A DNA stretch of 64,000 nucleotides from the NCBI GenBank assembly GCA_046704385.1, contig JBJKSB010000050.1, positions 6,418-70,417 of the forward strand, in the 5' to 3' direction. Numbering within the stretch: the stretch's first letter is position 1; the number at the start of each line of letters is the position of its first letter. This stretch comes from GH45 sp046704385. GTDB taxonomy: Bacteria; Bacteroidota; Bacteroidia; Bacteroidales; SZUA-534. The notes beneath the pieces are model-generated. The model saw only the letters and a list, made by a program, of their open reading frames with translations, made no database searches and was not told the origin of the DNA. Below are positions 18,201 to 26,733 of the stretch, in pieces. Made by a program: the position numbers and the translations under genes.

Positions 18201-19261
18201 AGGTAATGGCGAAATAGATTCTCGCGATAATGTAACAGGGAAATTCCCTTATCAGTGCCAATCCACAGGTTATAGTTCGCATCAAACAACAGGCAGTTTA
18301 ATTGATTGCTAACAAGGGTATTATTATTATTATCATTTTCATTGTGTTGATAAGCTGTAAACACAGCTGTTTCCGGATTAAAACTGTATAAACCGTGACC
18401 TGTAGCAATCCATAGTTTCTTATTATAAGCTTCCACGATATCAAAAGTTGAAGTGGCCAGCCACTTTCTAAACCTGTCATCTTCCGGAAAATACTGATAA
18501 AATCCATCGGTAGCGCTCATCCAGTACTTTCCTCCTGAGTCTTGAAAAATACAGGCAATATCGTTGTCTCTTTTTTTATCAGGGTTGTTGGGATCAGCCT
18601 TTATTAAACTAAATTGGTTGGTAATAGTATCGAGTTTATAAGGACCAAAATCGCGGCCCCCAAACCAAAGGTTTCCTGACCGATCACAAAAAATAGAATG
18701 ATAATCGTAATATCGGCTCCCGATTTTCTCATGACGAAATTTACGGATATCATTGGTTTTCAGGTCAATTTTATTCAAGACACCATCTACAGTTTCAACC
18801 CATAAAATACCTGAATTTGGTGCATGATAAACCTTTCGCACCCATCCGTTACTTAATCCATTAACAAACTGTGAATGTATCGGAAAATGCCAAAATGATT
18901 CATTTTGGGGATTGTACCTGTTTAAACCTTTTTTAGTTCCGACCCAAAGGCAGCCGGAAACATCAATACTGAGTGAGGTCACATAATTATCCGAAAGCGA
19001 AAGTGAATCCTCTTCATCATGTAAAAAAGTCCTGAATTTATACCCATCGTACCGGTTTAACCCATTGGTGGTGGCAATCCAAATAAAACCACAGGAATCC
19101 TGAACCATATCAAGTACATTGTTTCCGCTTAATCCATCCCGGGTTGTTAAATTTCTGAAACGGGTAAACAATTCATGGTTAAAAACAGGTTCAACTGAGG
19201 TCTGTCCTGCCACATTTAACAGGTTCACCAATAAAAGATATAGTAAATAGTATTTTTTCAT
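15251..19261 (-). CDS. Propeller-type sensor histidine kinase (two-component regulator propeller, Y_Y_Y, His_kinase)
   Basis: 1336 residues from the ATG at 19261, chosen because a signal peptide (MKKYYLLYLLLVNLL) begins there; an in-frame upstream start at 19342 would add 27 residues with no benefit. The periplasmic part is a two-bladed-propeller array of Reg_prop repeats (DSCGFIWIATTNGLNRYDG and many like it), then a Y_Y_Y domain (YLYKLKGIDEDWV). One membrane helix follows, and then a LytS-type kinase: phosphoacceptor His in QMNPHFVFNAL, N box FIENAIEHG, G box DNGIGI. It lacks a receiver and passes phosphate to the LytTR regulator next door. Such sensors in Bacteroidota often detect glycan fragments. 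Confidence 0.93.
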   Translation of the reverse strand: MKKYYLLYLLLVNLLNVAGQTSVEPVFNHELFTRFRNLTTRDGLSGNNVLDMVQDSCGFIWIATTNGLNRYDGYKFRTFLHDEEDSLSLSDNYVTSLSIDVSGCLWVGTKKGLNRYNPQNESFWHFPIHSQFVNGLSNGWVRKVYHAPNSGILWVETVDGVLNKIDLKTNDIRKFRHEKIGSRYYDYHSIFCDRSGNLWFGGRDFGPYKLDTITNQFSLIKADPNNPDKKRDNDIACIFQDSGGKYWMSATDGFYQYFPEDDRFRKWLATSTFDIVEAYNKKLWIATGHGLYSFNPETAVFTAYQHNENDNNNNTLVSNQLNCLLFDANYNLWIGTDKGISLLHYRENLFRHYLHIPATQGSLSSNKVSCFLQDSDNQLWIGTKGGGLLKWDTLNDSFIDYEKKFPGKMVSCLYEDREKDIWIGLWSGRGFYKFDRNAEKFTHYALRYNSLKFDWYNDFYEDNKNRLWVGFWGAQGVHFFNRDKGMFEPYNLNLLEAPMVPELKLIEIDNDFVWCFSQQGYLHRYNIKGDFYESFVNFNKAAILPEWGDNNHINILNLKHFEIVHCLFNYNQMTFFGTNNGLIIKQGQQFKQIIKPWLTDVFAFAPVGNEVFMATSSGLVKLNIRNFTFDWICHFDGIKDAENRKINRLMVTDSLVMMGTGQGLLIYNLNQQKWLGPDEISVTGSVNDILKTSRGVFWLATNQGLVKLDRKLKISGLYNTENSFHKGLLSQNIYSLCMPNEVLWLGTEKGLLKFSGNDSVFVSASGLVDIPVYSVKLHNKTLWLATGSGLTEFRPAVDSAVFRFKKSNHQLSSRLTQFIYPDNKGYVWMGTTNNGLNRITASSMSIQQFTSSPGNADAFWGNHASAILQCADNTLLIGGLGINIYNYKNGTFTHFTSADGLPSDVILGLVEDKQGSIWISTPKGLIQWNRKTNQLRVYAEGWGMIPGEFNEALFRTKSNEILVASDDGFYAFDPKSIGSVLSSDKVEITGFKIFNKTVRTDFTQNKRVVLKYDQNFFSFEFSDLNFLKTKTQYLYKLKGIDEDWVKTDNINFASYTHIDHGNYTFCVTTEANLKTGISPQKIELVIEPPFWKRTWFVFIEMLLVLCIISSIYYQRIKRFRLKEKQLKLEQKLLRSQMNPHFVFNALIAIQSFIFKSEPREAGRYLSKFAKLMRLFLQNTRNEYILLSKELETLAYYMELQKLRFNDSFDFSIDCTEDIDPEHIKIPPMMAQPFIENAIEHGFKAIKYPGMIEVNYSFIEDSILISIRDNGIGITKSMQQSEIKKHKSLATVIARERLNIFNKKSDNYSMQINDLSEVDRNITGTEVLINVPFKTEF

Positions 19262-19390
19262 GGCAAAATTGCGACCGTAAAATATTAAAAATGTCGCAAT
19301 TATAAAATTGTGAACAATCAAATAATCAAAAAACAGGTTCAAATAATAGAAAATACAGTACGAACTTCAATTCAATTAACCGAAACAATG

Positions 19391-19408
19391 GTAAATTCCG
19401 AAATTTAC
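19391..19408. promoter_or_regulatory. Near-perfect 18-bp palindrome before the lone LytTR gene
   Basis: GTAAATTCCGAAATTTAC matches its own reverse complement at 16 of 18 positions and ends four bases before the ATG at 19413. Its position in the leader or ribosome-binding region would suit a repressor operator. It may also be chance in AT-rich DNA. Confidence 0.3.
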
Positions 19409-19412
19409 ATAC

Positions 19413-19775
19413 ATGAATACGGAAGCAAAAAATTTGTTTACTTGTGGCGGCGATTTACTTTCGTACCAGTCTATAATCAGGATTGAAGAAATTTCGAATG
19501 AAACTTTTTTCTTCCTGCAGGATGGTTCCCGTTCAAAATCAGTACTTACCATTGATGCCTTGGAATGGGAATTACCGAAAGAAGTTTTTGTTCGGGTTCA
19601 CCCCAATCACCTGATCAACTTAAATTTCAGCAGAAAATTATTTACAGTTCATACCCAATGGATTGAACTCGAAAATGGTGAAAAAATACCTATTTCAAAT
19701 GAACTTGGCCTCCCAAAACCCATAAGAAAAGATTACCTGATTATGCGCTGGCTTAAGTCTTTTCTTCATAAGTAG
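19413..19775 (+). CDS. Stand-alone LytTR DNA-binding protein
   Basis: 120 residues. It consists of a single LytTR domain (about 14-110): IIRIEEISNETFFFLQDGS, the hallmark FVRVHPNHLINLNF, and LENGEKIPIS. There is no receiver domain, so activity must be set by its level, by a ligand or by partner proteins. It is transcribed divergently from the propeller kinase gene, and both share the 150-base region containing an 18-bp palindrome. It may regulate the same genes as the full LytTR response regulator at 14484 or compete with it for sites. Confidence 0.85.
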   Translation: MNTEAKNLFTCGGDLLSYQSIIRIEEISNETFFFLQDGSRSKSVLTIDALEWELPKEVFVRVHPNHLINLNFSRKLFTVHTQWIELENGEKIPISNELGLPKPIRKDYLIMRWLKSFLHK

Positions 19776-19997
19776 ACTATTCTAACAACTGAACATTATG
19801 CTGGTTTTTCCGTTATTTTAGCACTAATTAATGTTATAATAAAAGAGAGTTCAATTATTATTTCTTAATTTAGCTTTTAAACCGGGAAAAATGAATAGTC
19901 CATCGAACAAAAAACCAACATGAAATTTTGTTGAGCATTTGTCATTTTTCATAATGATGGTTTTGTAAGTATCCTTTATAACATAATTATCTGGCGT

Positions 19998-22900
19998 ATG
20001 AAAAAGGTGATATTAATAATTTCAATTTACATACCTTCGCTAATAATGGCCCAAAGCAATAGCGTGTATGTTACTGATTTTAAACTATTAAACAAAGCTG
20101 AAAAATGGTGTTGGGCCATTTCGGAGGACGACAACCAAAATATGCTTTTTGGAGTGGAACGAGGCGTTGTGGTTTTTGATGGAATTAACCAGGAATTGAT
20201 AAAAACCCCGGTAACCCCTTTGGCAATGATTAATGACACGAATCATAAAAAAATATGGGTTTCGGGTGCTGAATCTGCAGGAGTTCTGGAAAGCGATAAA
20301 ATGGATCATTATAAATATACGGAATTGGAATCACGATCTGAAAATGATTTTACGCACATTTTTGTTCTGTCAGACACCGTATATTTTATTTCCGATTCCC
20401 TTATAATGCGATTCAATGCAGTTTCGCAGGAAAAAATTGATGAATTTTCGACTGGCGACCTGCTCATTGATGAAATTTTAAATTTTAAGGGAAGGCTATA
20501 TTTTGTAATCGATTATTTTCTGAATATTATTGATAAGGATAAGCTGGTTGAGCTCTCCAATAAGGATTTCCCTGTCGATGAGCTATCATTTGCTGTTACC
20601 GTTAATACCGATAAAGCTATATTGGGGACTCCTGGTAATACCATTTATACTTATAATGGAAAAAACTACAGTATAAGCACTTTATCCTCACCATTTTTCG
20701 AAAATAACCGCGTAACCAATGGTTACTATTACAATGATTCACTTATTGTAATATCAAGTCTGGCAGGTGGAGTTGCTCTATACGATTTCAACAAGAAAAA
20801 AATTGTCAAGCAGATAAGCTATTTTAACGGATTGCCCGATGATGAAATACGCAGCACCTTTGTTGATAATCAAAAAGGTATTTGGGTAAGTCACGAATTT
20901 GGTATAAGCCGCATTGATTTAAACCTGGGGATTGAAAGCTATAGCTATTATCCGGGATTAAAAGGAAACCCTATTGCCCTGAATTATTTTCAGAACAATT
21001 TATATGTTGCTACAAACGACGGACTTTTTGCACTCGAAGAGATTAAAGATTACAATGAGGTTGAGGTAAAAGTGAAAGTACCTGTAAATGTAAAAGTTGA
21101 GGCTCCTGTTGAAGCCAAAGTTAATGAAACACAAAATGAATCTGCAGATAACCAGAATGATGAAAAGCAGGGATTCTTTCTATTCCGCTCCAAAAAGAAA
21201 AAATCGGAATCTAAAACAGAATCAAAAACCACTCCCACAACCCAAACAAGATATCAGCACAAAGTTGTTCAACGGACTCATATAATCAAAAAACGAAGCC
21301 TGAAATCCGTTGGCTATTATTTTAAGCTGGTTGACGGGATGAATGGCAAATACACCCAAATGGTAACTTACAGCGGTTTTTTACTGGTAGCCGGAAACAA
21401 TGGACTATATGCCATTAAAGACAAAAAATCGGAGACCATTTTAAAAAATACTTACATGGTTTATATCTATAAAACTGAGGCCGATCCTGCGGTTTATTGC
21501 TGTACCGATAACGGCTTATATAAAGTTTACAGGGAAAATGGAAAATGGGAAATCGATCATTTTGCCCAAACCACAAGTGCCATCATTAATTCAGTAGCAC
21601 GCGAAAAAGCCGGGACCTGGGTTATAGCTTACGATAAAATGCTAATCAGAACCAAATTAATCAATAAAAAACTCCAGGTAGTTCATGAAATGACCCTACC
21701 GGAAAATCCAGGCCAGACCTATGTAGTTAAAAATATTAACGATTCGTTACTGGTTTTTACCAGCAATAAACTTTACCAATTTACCAGCGACGGTAAACTT
21801 AACACTTTAATGGATCTGAATATTGATAATTATTTAATTCAGAATCAGAACAGATATACCTGGCTGTTTAATTCGGGAACGTGGCACATATACTGTAATA
21901 CCAAAGACAGACCGGATAACTCTTTTTTAAAGCGTATCAATCTGTTTGGTTCCTTGCGTTATATCGATTTAAATACCAATAACGAATTATGGCTTGTAGA
22001 TGATAAAAACCAATTATTCAAACTAAACGAGCACAAAGATAAATTTGAAAGTATGTCAGGAGTTGCCCTTAACAGCGTAAACTCCAATAATATACAACTA
22101 CAAACTACGGGGAAAATCAAGCTGAATCCCAACAATAATAATTTAATTGTCAACTTTAGTGCTCCTTATTATTTATTGCAAAACGGTGTTTCATTCAGTT
22201 ATTTAATTGAAGGTTTAAATCAATCGTGGTCGGATTGGACACATTTGTCTGACGTTAGTTTGGGTTATGTGCCACCTGGCTATTTTAACCTGAAATATAA
22301 GGCTAAAGATGCTATGGGTGCAATCAGCAATACCGGAACCCTGGAAATATACGTCCCAAAACCCTTTACGCAGTCAGCTTTATTTTACTTATTAATAGTA
22401 GTAGTAATTGCTGTCATTGCCTATTTAATATTCCGGATCAGGCTGCAAAAACTTAAAAAAGACAAAGAAATACTGGAACAAAAGGTAAGAGAACGGACGG
22501 CTACCATTGAAAAACAAAAATCAGAAATAGAAAAGCAGCATGATGAAATCACTCAAAGTATCCGATATGCCAAACGAATTCAAACCGCTATGTTACCGCA
22601 TAATGAGATTATTGAAGCCATGCTGCCTAATCATTTTATCTTGTTTAATCCCCGCGATATTGTAAGCGGCGATTTTTATTTTTTCAAAATTCTGGGTAAC
22701 AAAGTAATTTTTATTGCAGCCGACTGCACGGGTCATGGTGTTCCGGGTGGTTTTATGAGTATGTTGGGCATTTCGTATTTAAGCGAAATTACCAGCCAAC
22801 TCCCCACTCCTACGGCATCGGAAATTATTGATCACTTACGTGACAAAATAAAGCTCACCCTGGGCCAGGTTGACACCGATTCAACACAAAAAGACGGCAT

Positions 22901-23294
22901 GGATCTGGCACTTTGTTTAATCGACCTGGATAAAAAACAGATTCAATATGCAGGAGCCTTTAACCCACTTTATCATATCAGAAATGGTGAACTCGAATCC
23001 ATTCCAGCCGATCGGCAACCTGTTGCAGTTTACTTTAAGGAACATACCTTTACGAATCATGTTATTGATGCTCAACCAAACGATAGATTTTATATGTTTT
23101 CCGACGGATTTGCGGATCAGATTGGAGGTCCAAAACAACGTAAATTTATGACAAAAAACTTTAAAGAATTATTGTTAAGTTTACAAGATCTTCCATTGCC
23201 ACAGCAAAAGCTTGAGATGCAAAAAGCATTAAATAAATGGAAGGGTGATGCCATGCAGGTTGATGACATATTAGTAATAGGTTTTGAATTATAG
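19998..23294 (+). CDS. Propeller sensor with cytoplasmic SpoIIE-type PP2C phosphatase
   Basis: 1098 residues. A signal peptide (ends near IMAQS) leads into a periplasmic propeller region (about 20-710), a Y_Y_Y-like domain (SYLIEGLNQSWSDW), a membrane helix (about 802-820), a coiled coil (KEILEQKVRERTATIEKQ) and a SpoIIE/RsbU-type PP2C phosphatase (about 880-1098; GDFYFF, AADCTGHGVPGGFMSML, FSDGFADQIGG). RsbU-like phosphatases dephosphorylate anti-sigma-factor antagonists, though in Bacteroidota similar proteins also serve other pathways. An unusual insertion at about 352-430 carries VKV repeats and a Lys/Ser-rich run. No anti-sigma partner is nearby. It is followed by the PD40-OmpA gene three bases later. 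Confidence 0.9.
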   Translation: MKKVILIISIYIPSLIMAQSNSVYVTDFKLLNKAEKWCWAISEDDNQNMLFGVERGVVVFDGINQELIKTPVTPLAMINDTNHKKIWVSGAESAGVLESDKMDHYKYTELESRSENDFTHIFVLSDTVYFISDSLIMRFNAVSQEKIDEFSTGDLLIDEILNFKGRLYFVIDYFLNIIDKDKLVELSNKDFPVDELSFAVTVNTDKAILGTPGNTIYTYNGKNYSISTLSSPFFENNRVTNGYYYNDSLIVISSLAGGVALYDFNKKKIVKQISYFNGLPDDEIRSTFVDNQKGIWVSHEFGISRIDLNLGIESYSYYPGLKGNPIALNYFQNNLYVATNDGLFALEEIKDYNEVEVKVKVPVNVKVEAPVEAKVNETQNESADNQNDEKQGFFLFRSKKKKSESKTESKTTPTTQTRYQHKVVQRTHIIKKRSLKSVGYYFKLVDGMNGKYTQMVTYSGFLLVAGNNGLYAIKDKKSETILKNTYMVYIYKTEADPAVYCCTDNGLYKVYRENGKWEIDHFAQTTSAIINSVAREKAGTWVIAYDKMLIRTKLINKKLQVVHEMTLPENPGQTYVVKNINDSLLVFTSNKLYQFTSDGKLNTLMDLNIDNYLIQNQNRYTWLFNSGTWHIYCNTKDRPDNSFLKRINLFGSLRYIDLNTNNELWLVDDKNQLFKLNEHKDKFESMSGVALNSVNSNNIQLQTTGKIKLNPNNNNLIVNFSAPYYLLQNGVSFSYLIEGLNQSWSDWTHLSDVSLGYVPPGYFNLKYKAKDAMGAISNTGTLEIYVPKPFTQSALFYLLIVVVIAVIAYLIFRIRLQKLKKDKEILEQKVRERTATIEKQKSEIEKQHDEITQSIRYAKRIQTAMLPHNEIIEAMLPNHFILFNPRDIVSGDFYFFKILGNKVIFIAADCTGHGVPGGFMSMLGISYLSEITSQLPTPTASEIIDHLRDKIKLTLGQVDTDSTQKDGMDLALCLIDLDKKQIQYAGAFNPLYHIRNGELESIPADRQPVAVYFKEHTFTNHVIDAQPNDRFYMFSDGFADQIGGPKQRKFMTKNFKELLLSLQDLPLPQQKLEMQKALNKWKGDAMQVDDILVIGFEL

Positions 23295-23297
23295 AAA

Positions 23298-25247
23298 TTG
23301 AAAAAGTTTTTTATCGTATTTCTTCATTTAGTGATTATCGCAGGTATATTTGCGTTGCAGCTGGATGCACAACAAAAGTATGCCACACAATCAAAAAAAG
23401 CCATTAAATACTACGAACAGGCTGTGACTGCATTTAACCAGCGCAACTATCCATCGGTCAGGAAAAACCTGGATCAGGCCATTAAAAAAGATTCAAACTT
23501 TATTGATGCCTATTTATTAAGAGCTGAAATGTATCGGAATCTTTACATGTATAAAAATCAGATTTATGATTTAAAAAAAGTAATAGCAATCAATCCGGCT
23601 TATTTTCCATATTCCTATTATAACCTGGCCTCAAGCCAGTTGATTATGGGATTATATACTGAATCAAAGGCAAATTTCGAGGCTTTTATAAAACTCGGCC
23701 AGGGGGATCCAGGCAATCAGGAAACTGCAAAAAAATATATAGGTAAATGCGATTTTGCCATTCAGCTGATGAATCATCCTGTCAGCTTCAACCCGGTATC
23801 GCTGGGTGATAGTATTAATAACTCCAACGACCAGTATTGGCCTTCGCTCTCAATTGATGGAAATACACTTTATTATTCAGCCTTACTGGTTGATTCCACA
23901 CGCAAAACAATGGTTGGAAACTATGCCCATCAGGAGGATTTTTTTGAGAGTCACAAAATAAACGGAACGTGGAGCAAAGGAAAACCCATGCCACCCCCGG
24001 TTAACACATCCGGAAATGAAGGTGCATTAAAAGTTGCCCCCGATGGAAATACCATCGTTTTTACTGCCTGTAACCGAAGTGATGGATATGGCCGGTGCGA
24101 TATTTATTTTTCATTTTTAACCTATGAGGGATGGAGCAATGCCTTTAATGCCCGAAAACCGGTAAACTCACCACATTCAGAGAAACAGCCCTGCCTGAAC
24201 GCTGATGGAACTGTATTGTATTTTTCTTCGGATCGTCCCGGCGGTATGGGAGGCATGGACATTTGGTATTCTGATCTTGACGATCAGGGAAACTGGACAG
24301 AACCTAAAAATATGGGACCGACCATAAATACCAAAGGTGATGAAGAATCCCCCTTTATTCATCCCGATAATAAGACTTTTTATTTTAGTTCCGACGGCCT
24401 TCCGGGCTTGGGACAAAAAGATATTTTCATATCGCGTTACAACGACAGCCTGGGCTGGTCAACACCTGAAAACCTTGGCTACCCGATAAATACCTACCGT
24501 GATGAGATTGGGTTATTTGTTGACAATACAGGTGAAAACGCCTACTATTCAACCAATTTCAATGATTCGTCGCGGAATATATATGAATTTACCATGCCTG
24601 TTGATAAAAGACCTTTGCCGGTTGCTTATGTAAAAGGCAAAATTTATGATGCAGAAACCCTTAAACCCCTGCAGGCAGAAATTGAATTGTTAAATACAAT
24701 TACCGGTGAAAAAATTATGGACGTAATTTCCTCGAAAGATTCAGGTGAATATGTTGTCTGTTTACCGTTGGGTAAAAACTATGCGTTAAATGTGTGGCAC
24801 CAGGATTATCTTTTTAATTCGTCTCATTTTGCTTTAAGCGAGTTACATACTATTACTGATCCTTTTATTCAGGATATCGGTTTGGTTAAGGTAAAAATTA
24901 ACCAGTCAATCGTATTGCGGAATATCTTTTTTGAATCCGACTCATACAGCTTAAGCCCCGAATCGACTGCAGAATTAATGAAAGTTACCCAGTTTATCAG
25001 AAACAATCCGGGTTGGATTTTCGAAATTGGAGGCTATACCGATCAAACCGGATCTGAAAAATATAACCAGGAACTTTCTGAAAACAGGGCCAAAGCAGTT
25101 TATAACTACCTGATAAATCAACAAATTTCCCCTAAATATCTGACCTATAAAGGTTACGGCGAAGTAAACTCATCAACACAAAGCGATGATGCCGAAAAAG
25201 CTGAAAATCGCCGTACTGAATTAAAAATTACAGGCAAAGCACCATAG
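23298..25247 (+). CDS. PD40/TPR lipoprotein-like OmpA family protein
   Basis: 649 residues, starting with TTG three bases after the phosphatase gene; the signal peptide MKKFFIVFLHLV fits this start and no ATG is available nearby. Domains in order: TPR-like helices (about 30-150), WD40-like PD40 beta-propeller repeats (about 175-440; LYFSSDRPGGMGGMDIWYS is typical), a small carboxypeptidase-like beta domain (about 450-535) and a peptidoglycan-binding OmpA domain (about 545-648; FFESDSYSLSPES, GGYTDQTGSEKYNQELSENR). This architecture is that of Bacteroidota envelope proteins related to the T9SS component PorE. It is probably cotranscribed and translationally coupled with the phosphatase. Confidence 0.9.
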   Translation: MKKFFIVFLHLVIIAGIFALQLDAQQKYATQSKKAIKYYEQAVTAFNQRNYPSVRKNLDQAIKKDSNFIDAYLLRAEMYRNLYMYKNQIYDLKKVIAINPAYFPYSYYNLASSQLIMGLYTESKANFEAFIKLGQGDPGNQETAKKYIGKCDFAIQLMNHPVSFNPVSLGDSINNSNDQYWPSLSIDGNTLYYSALLVDSTRKTMVGNYAHQEDFFESHKINGTWSKGKPMPPPVNTSGNEGALKVAPDGNTIVFTACNRSDGYGRCDIYFSFLTYEGWSNAFNARKPVNSPHSEKQPCLNADGTVLYFSSDRPGGMGGMDIWYSDLDDQGNWTEPKNMGPTINTKGDEESPFIHPDNKTFYFSSDGLPGLGQKDIFISRYNDSLGWSTPENLGYPINTYRDEIGLFVDNTGENAYYSTNFNDSSRNIYEFTMPVDKRPLPVAYVKGKIYDAETLKPLQAEIELLNTITGEKIMDVISSKDSGEYVVCLPLGKNYALNVWHQDYLFNSSHFALSELHTITDPFIQDIGLVKVKINQSIVLRNIFFESDSYSLSPESTAELMKVTQFIRNNPGWIFEIGGYTDQTGSEKYNQELSENRAKAVYNYLINQQISPKYLTYKGYGEVNSSTQSDDAEKAENRRTELKITGKAP

Positions 25248-25278
25248 TTAGTATTTACACAAAGACCAGCAGAAAATC

Positions 25279-25365
25279 CATTAAGTAACATAAAACTTAT
25301 CGGATGACTAAGTTGTTGGTTTATAAATAGGTCATCCGATGAGTGTTTAAACAGTACTTTATAAA
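25279..25365 (-). repeat. Dispersed palindromic repeat, copy 2
   Basis: On the minus strand it reads TTTATAAAGTACTGTTTAAA, then arms ACTCATCGGATGAC and GTCATCCGATAAGT around TATTTATAAACCAACAACTT, then ATGTTACTTAATGG. It matches the copies at 49399 and 57121 throughout, in opposite orientation. It lies in the gap after the PD40-OmpA gene. Confidence 0.75.
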
Positions 25366-25421
25366 TACATAACCAGTTGCAAATTCATTTTTATTTATGG
25401 CAAAAAAGTGCGATTTATAAC

Positions 25422-25429
25422 TATTTTTG
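25422..25429 (+). promoter_or_regulatory. -7 element (TATTTTTG) before the ROK kinase gene
   Basis: TATTTTTG matches TAnnTTTG and lies 27 bases before the ATG at 25457. The -33 box is not convincing (TATG near 25396). Placement supports the ATG at 25457 over the upstream start at 25427, which would fall inside the promoter. Confidence 0.45.
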
Positions 25430-25456
25430 CACAAATTTTTAAACCATTTAAGTATT

Positions 25457-26431
25457 ATGATAAAATTAGCTGTTGGCATCGACATTGGTGGAACAAACAC
25501 TGCGCTTGGAATTATTGACAGAAAAGGAAATGTATATTACCAAACCTCACTATCTACAACCCGACATCCAAAAATAGAAGATTATGTAGCCGATGTATGC
25601 CAGGAGATAAAAAAAGGAGAAACTACATTACAGTTTGATTACCAGATTGTTGGAATAGGAATTGGTGCCCCCAACGGAAATTATTATAGTGGAACCATCG
25701 AAAAAGCTCCAAATTTGCCATGGACAGGCAAAATTGAATTGACACGACTTTTCCGGGAGCAATACCATGTACCCACATACTTAACCAATGATGCAAATGC
25801 TGCAGCCATTGGCGAAATAATATATGGTGGTGCCAAAAACATGAAAGATTTTGTAGTGATAACACTTGGTACGGGACTGGGAAGCGGAATTGTGGTAAAC
25901 GGAAATGTATTGTACGGACATGATGGTTTTGCTGGAGAACTGGGTCATGTTATTGTTGAATCGGGAGGTCGTAAATGCAATTGTGGACGCCAGGGATGCC
26001 TTGAGACTTACGTATCTGCAACAGGTGTGGTACGTACAGTTTACGAATTATTGGCATTTAGTAACGAAGCCAGTGACCTACGCGATATCCCTTTTTCAAA
26101 AATGACATCGAAAATTGTAGCAGATGCTGCCCAAAACAACGATCCCATTGCACTCGAGACCATTAAAAGAACCGCTAAAATGCTTGGTGAAGCTATTGCC
26201 GATGTAACTGCCATAACCAGTCCTGAAGCCATATTTTTGTTTGGAGGACTAACTAAATCCGGTCGGTTACTGTTCGACCAGGTACAATATTATAAGGAAA
26301 AAAATATGCTATCCATATTTAGTAATAAAACCAAGCTACTGGCCTCTGAACTTGGTGATAATGCTGCTATTTTAGGAAGTAGTGGTTTAGTTTGGGCCGA
26401 GCTGGATAAAGAGGAGAAAGAAAATCTTTAA
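25457..26431 (+). CDS. ROK family sugar kinase (glucokinase-like)
   Basis: 324 residues from ATG 25457; an upstream in-frame start at 25427 overlaps the -7 element and adds residues outside the family. The ATP-binding motif DIGGTNTALG is at residues 8-17. The ROK signature GFAGELGHVIVESGGRKCNC with the zinc motif CNCGRQGCLE follows at about 160-185, and catalytic Asp is in LTNDANAAA. The likely reaction is ATP-dependent phosphorylation of glucose or a related hexose in the cytoplasm. Some ROK proteins are repressors, but this one has no N-terminal HTH. Sugar specificity cannot be read from sequence alone. Confidence 0.93.
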   Translation: MIKLAVGIDIGGTNTALGIIDRKGNVYYQTSLSTTRHPKIEDYVADVCQEIKKGETTLQFDYQIVGIGIGAPNGNYYSGTIEKAPNLPWTGKIELTRLFREQYHVPTYLTNDANAAAIGEIIYGGAKNMKDFVVITLGTGLGSGIVVNGNVLYGHDGFAGELGHVIVESGGRKCNCGRQGCLETYVSATGVVRTVYELLAFSNEASDLRDIPFSKMTSKIVADAAQNNDPIALETIKRTAKMLGEAIADVTAITSPEAIFLFGGLTKSGRLLFDQVQYYKEKNMLSIFSNKTKLLASELGDNAAILGSSGLVWAELDKEEKENL

Positions 26432-26440
26432 AGTTCGCGT

Positions 26441-26652
26441 CCATAATCAGTGCGACTAAAACCAAAATCCGCAGGTCTTTTACTCAATTGATCGATAGTC
26501 ATCGGATGACTACCAAAATAAAAGCACAAAAGAATTGAACGAATTACTTATAAATCAACCCGTCATCCGATGACTTGCGTTATGGAGGTAAAAGTCGCGC
26601 CCCGATTAGGTTCAAAATAATACAAAACTGCATCCTTAATATAACGATACTA
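26441..26652. repeat. Palindromic repeat, long variant (copy E)
   Basis: The ends are an imperfect inverted pair: CCATAATCAGTGCGACTAAA at 26441 and AAAAGTCGCGCCCCGATTAG near 26590. Within are GTCATCGGATGACTACC and CCCGTCATCCGATGACTTGC. The tail TTCAAAATAATACAAAACTG to about 26652 also occurs, diverged, after the copy at 10900. The whole is a long imperfect palindrome between the ROK and TPR-kinase genes, with no coding frame. Confidence 0.6.
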
Positions 26653-26695
26653 TAAAATCTTTTTGATTTTACTTAGGATAACTCATGAAATATCT

Positions 26696-26703
26696 TATTT
26701 TTG
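26696..26703 (+). promoter_or_regulatory. -7 element (TATTTTTG) before the TPR histidine kinase gene
   Basis: TATTTTTG fits TAnnTTTG and lies 30 bases before the ATG at 26734. It overlaps the alternative TTG start at 26701, which argues for the ATG. A TTTG lies at 26662-26665, but the 30-base spacing is too long. Confidence 0.4.
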
Positions 26704-26733
26704 GATAGCGTTAGAGAAAAGGTTGTATTTGTT

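Noticed and set aside
19998..23294. Histidine kinase output for the second propeller protein
   Set aside because: The C-terminal domain has PP2C/SpoIIE motifs (GDFYFF, CTGHGVPGG, FSDG), not HisKA or HATPase boxes.
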